Assembly: GCA_020846535.1 (NCBI GenBank) | Contig: JADLDR010000074.1 | Coordinates: 1 to 43,301 of the forward strand | Reading direction: 5' to 3' | Source: Armatimonadota bacterium | GTDB lineage: Bacteria; Armatimonadota; JADLDR01 | DNA: 43,301 nucleotides | Shown: piece after piece, positions 7,080 through 13,323 of the stretch | How positions within the stretch are numbered: position 1 is the stretch's first letter | Layout: each line of letters begins with the position of its first letter | Position numbers and translations under genes: made by a program | The notes under the pieces: generated by a model | The model's database searches: none | Seen by the model: the letters and a program-made list of their open reading frames with translations, nothing else | Told to the model about the DNA's origin: nothing

Positions 7080-8351
7080 ATGGAGGATCGGACAATCAAA
7101 TTCAGCCGGCGAGATTTTATAAAAACATCGGCGGGCGTGACGGCGGCGGCGCTGGGATCGGGTTTTGCCGGATTCGAGGCGGTCCACGCGGCAGGCCCGG
7201 ACACGCTGCGCGTGGGGGTGATCGGATGCGGGGGCCGGGGAACCGGCGCGGCGTCCGACTGCGCGAACGCCGCCCCCAATATAGAGATCGTCGCGCTGGG
7301 GGATCTCTTCAGGGACAGGGTGGATGGCTGCCGGGAGGGGCTGAAGGGACTTGGCGACAGGTTCAAGGTGACAGATGACCGCTGCTTCGTCGGCTTCGAC
7401 GCCTATCAAAAAGTGATCGACAGCGGGGTGGATATGGTAATTCTGGCGGCCCCGCCCGGTTTCCGGCCCGTGCATTTCAAGGCGGCTGTGGAGGCCGGGA
7501 AGCATGTCTTCATGGAAAAGCCGGTCTCGGTCTGCCCGGCGGGCGTGAGAACGGTGCTGGAATCCTCTCGGCTGGCCTCGCAGAAGGGGCTGGGCGTGGT
7601 GGCCGGCACCCAGAGGCGACACCAGAAAAGCTATATCGAGACGATCAAGCGCATCCACGACGGCGCTCTGGGAAAGATTGTCGCGGCTCAGGGTTACTGG
7701 AACCAGGGCGGGCTGTGGATGAACCCGCGCCAGCCGGAGTGGAGCGATATGGAGTGGCAGGTTCGCAACTGGCTCTATTTCACCTGGCTTTCGGGAGACC
7801 ACATCGTGGAGCAGCATGTCCATAACCTGGATGTCTTGAACTGGGTTCTCCGCGCCCACCCGGTCAAGTGCATGGGTATGGGGGGCCGCCAGGTGCGAAC
7901 CGACCCGGCCTACGGCCACATCTACGACCACTTCGCCATCGAATACGAATACCCGGATGGGGTGCGGGCGCTCAGCCTGTGCCGTCAGATCGATGGATGC
8001 GCCACCCGCGTCTCGGAATTCATCCAGGGGGCCAGGGGCACATCGGACCCCAGCAACTGGATACGCGGCGGCTCCGCCTGGCGCTTCGAGGGCGACTCCC
8101 CCAACCCTTACGTCCAGGAGCACGCCGACCTGATCAACAGCATCCGCTCCGGCAAGCCGCTGAACGAGGGCAAAACGGTGGCCGAAAGCACCCTGACCGC
8201 CATCATGGGCCGTATGTCCGCCTACACGGGCAAGGAAGTGACCTGGGAAGACGCCCTCAATTCCAAGCTAGACCTCATGCCCGAAAAGTTGGAGTTCGGC
8301 CCCCTGCCCGTCGAGCCTGTGGCCGCGCCGGGGAAGACGCCGTTTGTGTAG
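7080..8351 (+). CDS. Tat-exported Gfo/Idh/MocA family oxidoreductase
   Basis: 423 residues; AAAGGAGG lies upstream of ATG 7080. The N-terminus has a twin-arginine signal (SRRDFIK, residues 9-15, then a hydrophobic Ala-rich stretch to about residue 38). The Rossmann fold follows: VGVIGCGGRGTGAASDC, with ALGDLF at the second strand, KHVFMEKPV (the conserved Lys of the EKP motif) and VEQHVHNLDVLNW, which carries the active-site His. These NAD(P)-dependent enzymes oxidise or epimerise sugars and inositols; Tat export in folded form with bound cofactor is common in this subgroup. It sits between the beta-helix/propeller gene and a DUF1080 gene. This fits pathways in which glycosides are oxidised to 3-keto forms and then eliminated. 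The exact substrate is not visible. Confidence 0.92.
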   Translation: MEDRTIKFSRRDFIKTSAGVTAAALGSGFAGFEAVHAAGPDTLRVGVIGCGGRGTGAASDCANAAPNIEIVALGDLFRDRVDGCREGLKGLGDRFKVTDDRCFVGFDAYQKVIDSGVDMVILAAPPGFRPVHFKAAVEAGKHVFMEKPVSVCPAGVRTVLESSRLASQKGLGVVAGTQRRHQKSYIETIKRIHDGALGKIVAAQGYWNQGGLWMNPRQPEWSDMEWQVRNWLYFTWLSGDHIVEQHVHNLDVLNWVLRAHPVKCMGMGGRQVRTDPAYGHIYDHFAIEYEYPDGVRALSLCRQIDGCATRVSEFIQGARGTSDPSNWIRGGSAWRFEGDSPNPYVQEHADLINSIRSGKPLNEGKTVAESTLTAIMGRMSAYTGKEVTWEDALNSKLDLMPEKLEFGPLPVEPVAAPGKTPFV

Positions 8352-8404
8352 ATCGCGAGGGGCGGCCCACCGGATCGCCCCCATATAACGATGTGGAGGT
8401 TATG

Positions 8405-9082
8405 ATGAAACTTGTGCGATACGGTCTGCTCTACCTGCTCATCCTGGCTGCCGCCGTGGTTTCAGCGCAAACGAAGGGCCAGGGGAAACCGGGGAAGGAA
8501 ATCCGCCTGTTCAACGGGGTGGATTTCTGCGGATGGACGTATTTTCTGAGCGACCCGAACCTGAAAATGTCGGCTGTCTGGAGCATTGATGGCGATGAGG
8601 GCGCCATCGTCTGCAAGGGGGAGCCTGCGGGGTATCTGCGAACCGTGGCGGATTTCACCAACTATGTCCTCAAGCTGGAATGGCGGTGGAGCCCGGTCAC
8701 CAAGCGGGCCGGGAACAGCGGGGTGCTGCTCCGGATGGCCGGGGAGGATAGGATCTGGCCCAAATCCATCGAAGCCCAGCTTCAGCACGGGAACGCCGGG
8801 GATTTCTGGCTCATCGACGGTGTCAGGCTGAACTCAGATCCCAAGCGCATCAATCCAGGGGCAGACACCAACCGGCTCAAAATCAAAAATATGGAAAAGC
8901 CTGTCGGAGAATGGAACGAATACGAGATTACGGCGGACGGCGGGCATATCGTCCTGAAGATCAACGGCCAGGTGGTGAATGAGGGAACCGGCGCGGAAGT
9001 CGTGCCGGGCAAAATCCTCCTCCAGTCCGAGGGCGCGGAGATCCACTTCCGCAATATCCGGCTCACCCCGATCAAGCGATAG
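8405..9082 (+). CDS. Exported DUF1080 protein (3-keto-disaccharide hydrolase-like)
   Basis: 225 residues from the second ATG (8405), chosen because GGAGG at 8395-8399 is five bases away; the ATG at 8402 is too close. Signal peptide LVRYGLLYLLILAAAVVSA. The core is a concanavalin-like jelly roll typical of DUF1080: IRLFNGVDFCGWTYF, LKLEWRW, GNSGVLLRM, SIEAQLQHGNAGDFWLI, WNEYEITADGGHIVLKING and a final IHFRNIRLTPI. Some family members cleave 3-keto-glycosides; others only bind. Its place after a Gfo/Idh oxidoreductase supports a role in keto-sugar breakdown (inference). It is the last gene before a strong terminator. Confidence 0.9.
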   Translation: MKLVRYGLLYLLILAAAVVSAQTKGQGKPGKEIRLFNGVDFCGWTYFLSDPNLKMSAVWSIDGDEGAIVCKGEPAGYLRTVADFTNYVLKLEWRWSPVTKRAGNSGVLLRMAGEDRIWPKSIEAQLQHGNAGDFWLIDGVRLNSDPKRINPGADTNRLKIKNMEKPVGEWNEYEITADGGHIVLKINGQVVNEGTGAEVVPGKILLQSEGAEIHFRNIRLTPIKR

Positions 9083-9121
9083 CTACAGCGTTTGAAAGGC
9101 GTTCTGTCGCCGGGTTTTGCA

Positions 9122-9150
9122 GGCGCGCACCGATGTGCGCGCCCTTTTTT
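9122..9150 (+). terminator. Intrinsic terminator of the sugar operon
   Basis: GGCGCGCAC (9122-9130), loop CGAT, GTGCGCGCC (9135-9143), then C and a run of T to 9150. A perfect 9-bp GC-rich stem with a T tail on the plus strand, 40 bases after the DUF1080 stop. The minus-strand side has no T-run, so it serves the rightward operon only. Confidence 0.92.
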
Positions 9151-9210
9151 ATGGCACAGGCAGGGCAGAGGCACAGGCTTGCCCTGCGAAAGAAGTCGTC
9201 CTTATTCCCC

Positions 9211-10863
9211 TTATTGCACCGCAATCCGGTCGTAGCGAGCGATCCAGACAGGGTGATATCGATATCCTTTGACCCTGGGGTTCAGGGCGGTGACGGTAAT
9301 GGGGTGGTAGAGAAAAACACAGGGCGCGTCCGCCACGATTTTCTCCTCCACCTGCCGATAGACGGCCCATCGCTCCGGGCCGGAAGGCATCCGGGCCGCT
9401 TTATCCAGCAGGGCGTCCACCTCGCGGCTGCGGTAATAGCTCCGGTTGTTGGAGTCGACCGGAGCGATCTGGCGGGAGTGGAAATTGACCTCCAGAAAGT
9501 TCATGGGGTCCGGGAAGTCCTGCGTCCACCCGCTGCCGTAGATGGCGACCTGGCCGGGCCTGCCGGTGGCGTCCAGAAGGGCGTTGAATGTGACCGGCTT
9601 GATCTTGGCCCGGATGCCGGCCCGGGTCAGATCGCTCTGGACGGCCTGATAGGTTTTCACGGTCGCCTCATCGGAAAGCGTCCAGATTTCGATATCGATG
9701 CCGTCGGGATAGCCCGCCTCTTTGAGCAGCGATTTCGCCTTTCCGGGATCGAAAGGATAGCCTTTGAGGTTTTCGTTATAGCCGGGCACGCTCGGCGGGA
9801 GCATCCCCCGGGCGGCCTGTCCCCGGCCGTTGAGAAGCTGAATGATCCTGTCCCGATCCACGGCATAGGCCAGGGCCTGACGGACTTTCAAGCGGGTGAA
9901 AGGAGCCATCTCGCAGTTCAATTGCAGGAAAATCGTCGAGGCGGCGGCGGCGGATACCAGGCGGCCTTTCCAGGCCGGATCCCGGGAGAGCCGCACATAG
10001 TCGGCGGAGGGCAGGCCATCGAACATGTCCAGTTCGCCGCGCTCCAGCTTCATGACCGCCAGGCTTGCCTGCACCTCGGGCAGATATTCGATTTGATCCG
10101 CCTTCGGCCATTCGGGGCGAAAGTAGGCGGGATTGCGGGCCAGAACGATCCGCTGCCCCGGGACCCACTCCTCCAGCTTGAACGGCCCTGTCCCGTGGGG
10201 ATGCCGCCCGAAATTCTTGCCGTAGCGGGCCACCTCCTCCTTCGGAACCACAAACCCGAAGTTCATGGCGAGCAGGTTCAGAAAATAGGGAACCGGGGCC
10301 TTCAGCTTGAAAGTCAATTGATAGGGGCCTTCCACCTCGATGCCGGAAACGTGGGCCGCCTTGCCCTTGACAAAATCCTCCGCCCCTTCCAGGCATTGAT
10401 AATACCGGCTGCCCGGGGACATCGTTTTCGGATCTAGCACCCGCTCGAAGGTGTAGCGGACATCCTCTGCCGTCACCTCCCGCCCGTTCAGGAATTTCAC
10501 CCCTTTCTTCAGAGTGAAGCGGTAGCTTTTCCCGTCCGGGCCGACCTCCCATTTTTCCGCAATATCGGGAACGATCTCTGTTCCGTCATCATAATCCACC
10601 AGTCCGTTGTACAGCACTCGCATAAAGACATTGCTCAGCACATTGTATTCCACCGCCGGGTCCAGGGAGCGCAAATCCTCCCGCCCTGCCAGATGGAGCG
10701 TTCCGCCCCGGTTTCCTTCCGCCGGAAGCGCCTTCTCCGGCTTACCGGGCGCGGCTGCCTCCCTGGACTGGCGCGTGCAGCCCGCCATCGCTGCCAGGAT
10801 GATCAGGACTAAGATTGTCTTGACATGCGGCCTCTGCCGGCGCATCCGTTCGATATATCGCAT
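9211..10863 (-). CDS. Family 5 extracellular solute-binding lipoprotein (peptide/nickel-type ABC importer)
   Basis: About 550 residues from ATG 10863 (GAGG upstream). The open frame continues further but runs into the tRNA-Val gene, so that start is rejected. The N-terminus ILVLIILAAMAGC is a lipoprotein signal with the Cys at residue 28. SBP_bac_5 features include GGTLHLAGREDLRSLDPA, YNGLVDYDDGTEIVPDIAE, YRFTLKKGVKFLNGREVTAEDV, GTGPFKLEEWVPGQRI, VRQALAYAVDRDRII and GYPDGIDIEIWT. It captures oligopeptides or similar ligands outside the cell and hands them to an ABC permease. No permease or ATPase genes are next to it, so it is an orphan binding protein here. The ligand cannot be read from sequence. 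Confidence 0.92.
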   Translation of the reverse strand: MRYIERMRRQRPHVKTILVLIILAAMAGCTRQSREAAAPGKPEKALPAEGNRGGTLHLAGREDLRSLDPAVEYNVLSNVFMRVLYNGLVDYDDGTEIVPDIAEKWEVGPDGKSYRFTLKKGVKFLNGREVTAEDVRYTFERVLDPKTMSPGSRYYQCLEGAEDFVKGKAAHVSGIEVEGPYQLTFKLKAPVPYFLNLLAMNFGFVVPKEEVARYGKNFGRHPHGTGPFKLEEWVPGQRIVLARNPAYFRPEWPKADQIEYLPEVQASLAVMKLERGELDMFDGLPSADYVRLSRDPAWKGRLVSAAAASTIFLQLNCEMAPFTRLKVRQALAYAVDRDRIIQLLNGRGQAARGMLPPSVPGYNENLKGYPFDPGKAKSLLKEAGYPDGIDIEIWTLSDEATVKTYQAVQSDLTRAGIRAKIKPVTFNALLDATGRPGQVAIYGSGWTQDFPDPMNFLEVNFHSRQIAPVDSNNRSYYRSREVDALLDKAARMPSGPERWAVYRQVEEKIVADAPCVFLYHPITVTALNPRVKGYRYHPVWIARYDRIAVQ

Positions 10864-10946
10864 AGGCTTTTCCTCGGTTCCTTTGAGGCGGTACAACAAA
10901 TAGCCCCCTCCCACTCTTGCGAAGTAAAAGGGGACTGCATCCGGAC

Positions 10947-11021
10947 TGGTGGGCGATACTGGATTCGAACCAGTGACCTCTTCGGTGTGAACGAAGCGCT
11001 CTCCCACTGAGCCAATCGCCC
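10947..11021 (-). tRNA. tRNA-Val (anticodon CAC)
   Basis: A full cloverleaf reads on the minus strand: acceptor GGGCGAT/ATCGCCC, anticodon stem CTTCG/CGAAG with loop TTCACAC (anticodon CAC), T arm ACTGG-TTCGAAT-CCAGT, discriminator A and encoded CCA (10949-10947). A sigma70 promoter lies upstream. Reads valine codon GUG. Confidence 0.97.
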
Positions 11022-11073
11022 GTATTCGACGGTAGAATGATTATACCATAACCCCGGCGGGAAAGTCAAGAAC
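11022..11073 (-). repeat. 52-bp direct repeat copy 1 (tRNA-Val promoter region)
   Basis: Identical over 52 bases to 11913-11964. It runs from the first base upstream of the tRNA and includes the whole core promoter. Similarity also shows on the 3' side (TAGCCCCCTCCC near 10907 and near 11788), so complete tRNA-Val units appear to have been duplicated. Confidence 0.9.
11040..11069 (-). promoter_or_regulatory. sigma70-type promoter of tRNA-Val(CAC)
   Basis: On the minus strand TTGACT (11069-11064), an 18-base spacer, then TATAAT (11045-11040). The -10 box ends 18 bases before the tRNA 5' end. Near-consensus and repeated unchanged at the second tRNA-Val. Confidence 0.88.
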
Positions 11074-11188
11074 CGCGCCTTTGACCTCATTTTTTGCTCA
11101 AATATCCCACCTGTAATCTCTTTTAGCCTTGAAATGGCTAAAGAAACGCCATTGAAACCGGACATGAATACAGGAGGGAAGCAAAGAA

Positions 11189-11392
11189 ATGAAACAGACA
11201 GAGACATTCGCTATTGCCGAAGCGGTTTCGGACTATCTGCTTCACTTGAAAAGTGGCTTTAGCATTCAAACCCATAACCGGGCAAGATGGGCCTTGCAGT
11301 ATCTCCTTCGGTGGTGTGACGAAAATGAAATCAAAACCATTAATGAGCGAACCGTGAGTTTCAATCACGGGTTAATGGAGTGCTACCCCTGA
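11189..11392 (+). pseudogene. Tyrosine recombinase (integrase) remnant, N-terminal core-binding domain only
   Basis: 67 codons from ATG 11189 with AGGAGGG ten bases upstream. The sequence AVSDYLLHLKSGFSIQTHN, then RWALQYLLRWCDENEIKTI, matches the SAM-like N-terminal domain of XerC/phage-type integrases (..YL..L...S..T...Y...L..F..WC....I). After about residue 55 the match ends and the frame stops; the catalytic domain with R-H-x-x-R-Y is missing. It lies between two tRNA-Val genes, the usual setting of integrated elements. Base composition around it is more AT-rich than the neighbouring genes, in line with foreign origin (inference). Non-functional as a recombinase. Confidence 0.6.
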
Positions 11393-11835
11393 TATTTTAA
11401 AATACCCTCTCATTCCTCTCTTTTCTCTCATGCAAGCCTATATCTCACAGCAGCGCAGACAGAAGGGGTTGGAGTGCCTCTGATAGCAAGTTCCTTTGCT
11501 CATCCCTCCCCCTTATGGCTATCCCTGGGGTAGGCTATATCAAGAGGCAGGTGTCCGAGGTTTGGCCGGGGTAGTGCTTTTCATTTCATGTAACAGTTCG
11601 CCAGACAAATATAAACAAATGTTTGCCTATCATTTGATTTCACAGCGTAAATAGGCTAAAATATAGGTGGTGTGGATACTTGAGATGATGAAGTAAAGGG
11701 GGAAGGGTTCAGAGGCTAAGCTGCTTCGGTGTATAGGTGAAAGCCATTCGCTCTAACAAGATAGCGCCGAAGGGGTTGTACAAGATATAGCCCCCTCCCC
11801 CTCATGAAAAGAGGAGAAGAGGGCTATTTGCCGTA
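11393..11835. other. Non-coding accessory DNA between the two tRNA-Val genes
   Basis: No convincing gene is seen. The stretch is AT-richer than its surroundings and contains several short stop-rich frames. Near its right end an imperfect inverted repeat, TAGCCCCCTCCCCCTC with GAGGAGAAGAGGGCTA (11788-11825), lies just downstream of tRNA-Val(GAC) on the minus strand. It may be a weak terminator, though the following bases are not T-rich. Probably the relic of an inserted element. Confidence 0.5.
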
Positions 11836-11912
11836 TGGTGGGCGATAGGGGACTTGAACCTCTGACCTCTTCGATGTCAACGAAGCGCGCTAACCAACTG
11901 CGCCAATCGCCC
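11836..11912 (-). tRNA. tRNA-Val (anticodon GAC)
   Basis: Minus-strand cloverleaf: acceptor GGGCGAT/ATCGCCC, anticodon stem CTTCG/CGAAG with loop TTGACAT (anticodon GAC), T-loop TTCAAGT, discriminator A, encoded CCA (11838-11836). It shares acceptor and anticodon stems with tRNA-Val(CAC) but differs in the anticodon, D-arm and T-arm. Reads GUC/GUU. Confidence 0.97.
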
Positions 11913-11964
11913 GTATTCGACGGTAGAATGATTATACCATAACCCCGGCGGGAAAGTCAAGAAC
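11913..11964 (-). repeat. 52-bp direct repeat copy 2 (tRNA-Val promoter region)
   Basis: Identical to 11022-11073. Begins at the first base upstream of tRNA-Val(GAC) and ends at AAC, after which the two flanks diverge at once (CGCGCC versus GATTTC). Confidence 0.9.
11931..11960 (-). promoter_or_regulatory. sigma70-type promoter of tRNA-Val(GAC)
   Basis: Minus strand TTGACT (11960-11955), 18-base spacer, TATAAT (11936-11931); the same sequence as the other tRNA-Val promoter. Confidence 0.88.
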
Positions 11965-12026
11965 GATTTCGCCCTGAAGTTCCACTATCCTTTCATAATA
12001 TCGGACCGAATTTTCGCGAAAAACGC

Positions 12027-12055
12027 TTGACATCCATCGGGGAAACTGCTATAAT
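12027..12055 (+). promoter_or_regulatory. sigma70 promoter of the tRNA-Gly-Cys cluster
   Basis: TTGACA (12027-12032), a 17-base spacer and TATAAT (12050-12055): full consensus in both boxes and spacing. The tRNA-Gly 5' end is 17 bases after the -10 box. It is divergent from the tRNA-Val(GAC) promoter 67 bases to the left. Confidence 0.93.
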
Positions 12056-12072
12056 AAAAGGCGATAGAGTGG

Positions 12073-12147
12073 GCGGGTGTAACTCAGTGGTAGAGTGATA
12101 GCTTCCCAAGCTATAAGTCGCGGGTTCGAATCCCGTCGCCCGCTCCA
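12073..12147 (+). tRNA. tRNA-Gly (anticodon CCC)
   Basis: Acceptor GCGGGTG/CGCCCGC, anticodon stem ATAGC/GCTAT with loop TTCCCAA (CCC), T arm CGGG-TTCGAAT-CCCG, discriminator T and encoded CCA. First tRNA of a rightward cluster. Confidence 0.97.
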
Positions 12148-12156
12148 GTGTAATGC

Positions 12157-12233
12157 GGCGTGGTAGCCAAGTGGCCTAAGGCGCGGGTCTGCAAAACCCG
12201 TATTCAGCGGTTCAAATCCGCTCCACGCCTCCA
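12157..12233 (+). tRNA. tRNA-Cys (anticodon GCA)
   Basis: Acceptor GGCGTGG/CCACGCC, anticodon stem CGGGT/ACCCG with loop CTGCAAA (GCA), T-loop TTCAAAT, discriminator T, encoded CCA. Nine bases after tRNA-Gly and probably co-transcribed with it. Confidence 0.97.
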
Positions 12234-12239
12234 CAAACG

Positions 12240-12270
12240 AAAACCATCCCTGTTCTCAGGGGTGGTTTTT
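12240..12270 (+). terminator. Intrinsic terminator after tRNA-Cys
   Basis: AAAACCATCCC (12240-12250), an eight-base loop, then GGGGTGGTTTTT ending at 12270. The stem has one G-T wobble and a T tail. It lies between tRNA-Cys and tRNA-Leu, so tRNA-Leu is expressed by read-through or from an unseen promoter. Confidence 0.8.
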
Positions 12271-12277
12271 CCACTAT

Positions 12278-12363
12278 GGGCGAGTGGCGAAATGGCAGAC
12301 GCGGCAGACTTAAAATCTGCTGGGGGCAACCTCATGTGGGTTCGAGTCCCACCTCGCCCACCA
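12278..12363 (+). tRNA. tRNA-Leu (anticodon TAA)
   Basis: 86-nt class II tRNA: acceptor GGGCGAG/CTCGCCC, anticodon stem GCAGA/TCTGC with loop CTTAAAA (TAA), a long variable arm (about TGGGGGCAACCTCA), T arm TGGG-TTCGAGT-CCCA, discriminator A and encoded CCA. Its 3' end is four bases from the stop of the convergent gene. Confidence 0.97.
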
Positions 12364-12367
12364 CGGC

Positions 12368-13183
12368 CTATTTGGGCGGGATCTGGTTCCCGTACACCTG
12401 CTGCATCATCTGAATCCCCTGCTCGATCATCATCCTCTGGGTCTCCGGGTCCATCTGCTGCATCATCTCCATGCCCATTCTCATGCCTGTCTGCATCATC
12501 TGCTGGCGCATCTGGGGATCCATGTTCATGAACATCTTCATCCCGGCCTGCATCGCCTCCATCTGCTCCTCCGGCGACATTTGCAGCAGCACATTCATCT
12601 GCTCCTGGGCCAACTGGTTGTAGCGGTCCACCCGGCTCGTCTTCTCATCTTTGCCGTCCCCTTTCTCGTCCTTCCGGGCCGCGGCTTTGGGAGGCTTCTC
12701 ATGCAGCACCAGGTAGACCGGCTTGAACCCCGAGTTCTCCCCCATCATCTGCGCCTCATACCCTTCCTGAAGCGGGAAGTTTCGAAGCAGGCTCGTTCCC
12801 TTGCGCGTGGCGGGGTCCGCGATGAAGATTCCCATCACTTCCAGTTCTTTCAAGGCCCTCACCGTCTCGCTCAGCCGGTCCGCATAGACGGGCTGCGCTT
12901 TCGGGACGAAAAGCTGCCGCCAGACCAGGCGCTGGGGCTTGCACAGGCCGTCCAGGGCCTTCTCCAGCGGAAGGTTCTCGACCTGCCCGGTCACTTTGGC
13001 CTTGACAGAGCTTTCCGCCAGCACGGTTACGCCCAGGCTCTTGCCGATCTGGGTCAGCACCTGCTGAAGCGGGACATCCTTGACATCGTAGGTCGCGCCG
13101 GTCGGGGCCTGCTGCGCCCACGCGCAGGCCGAAAGCAGCATTAGGCTCACCGTCAAAACGACTGCATATTGATTTCTCAACAT
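12368..13183 (-). CDS. Exported STN-domain protein with Met-rich C-terminal repeats
   Basis: 271 residues from ATG 13183 (GGAGG eight bases upstream; a longer frame lacks a ribosome site). The N-terminus LTVSLMLLSACAWA is a signal sequence, and LSAC could be a lipobox. Residues about 28-95 form an STN-like secretin/TonB N-terminal domain: YDVKDVPLQQVLTQIGKSLG, VTVLAESSVKAKVTGQVENL, PLEKALDGL. A Lys-rich linker follows. The last 73 residues hold 20 Met in three tandem 20-23-residue repeats beginning MSPEEQM, MDPQMRQQMM and MDPETQRMM. Such Met-rich helices can bind Cu(I) or simply coil; neither is shown. It lacks a secretin channel domain, so it is not a secretin. Its stop nearly touches tRNA-Leu with no terminator between. 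Confidence 0.8.
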   Translation of the reverse strand: MLRNQYAVVLTVSLMLLSACAWAQQAPTGATYDVKDVPLQQVLTQIGKSLGVTVLAESSVKAKVTGQVENLPLEKALDGLCKPQRLVWRQLFVPKAQPVYADRLSETVRALKELEVMGIFIADPATRKGTSLLRNFPLQEGYEAQMMGENSGFKPVYLVLHEKPPKAAARKDEKGDGKDEKTSRVDRYNQLAQEQMNVLLQMSPEEQMEAMQAGMKMFMNMDPQMRQQMMQTGMRMGMEMMQQMDPETQRMMIEQGIQMMQQVYGNQIPPK

Positions 13184-13251
13184 TTTCGTGCCTCCTTCCA
13201 TTGTATATAACGCTCGATTTGCTTTTAAGGTTACGGTTCTGTGAAAAAACC

Positions 13252-13281
13252 TTGCATTCCTCCCCTTGCGCCTGCTATATT
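13252..13281 (+). promoter_or_regulatory. Candidate promoter of glpD
   Basis: TTGCAT (13252-13257), an 18-base spacer, TATATT (13276-13281), 42 bases before the glpD ATG. One mismatch to consensus in each box, and it sits in the divergent intergenic region. Confidence 0.55.
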
Positions 13282-13323
13282 GAGTAGGGGCTTCGTCCCA
13301 AAACATCGGTCGCCGGGGGAGAT

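Noticed and set aside
5037-8123. A 1028-codon open frame on the minus strand
   Set aside because: It lies opposite three well-supported plus-strand genes, has no recognisable domain and no ribosome site; long antisense frames are expected at this GC content.
9133-10437. A 434-codon plus-strand frame opposite the solute-binding protein
   Set aside because: Fully antisense to a clear SBP_bac_5 gene and starts inside the terminator region; no domain recognised.
10864-11007. Longer N-terminus of the solute-binding protein starting at 11007
   Set aside because: It would be translated through the tRNA-Val gene; the ATG at 10863 has a ribosome site and a lipoprotein signal.
12368-13183. Secretin or TonB-dependent receptor
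   Set aside because: Only the STN-like part is present; there is no beta-barrel or secretin domain in 271 residues.
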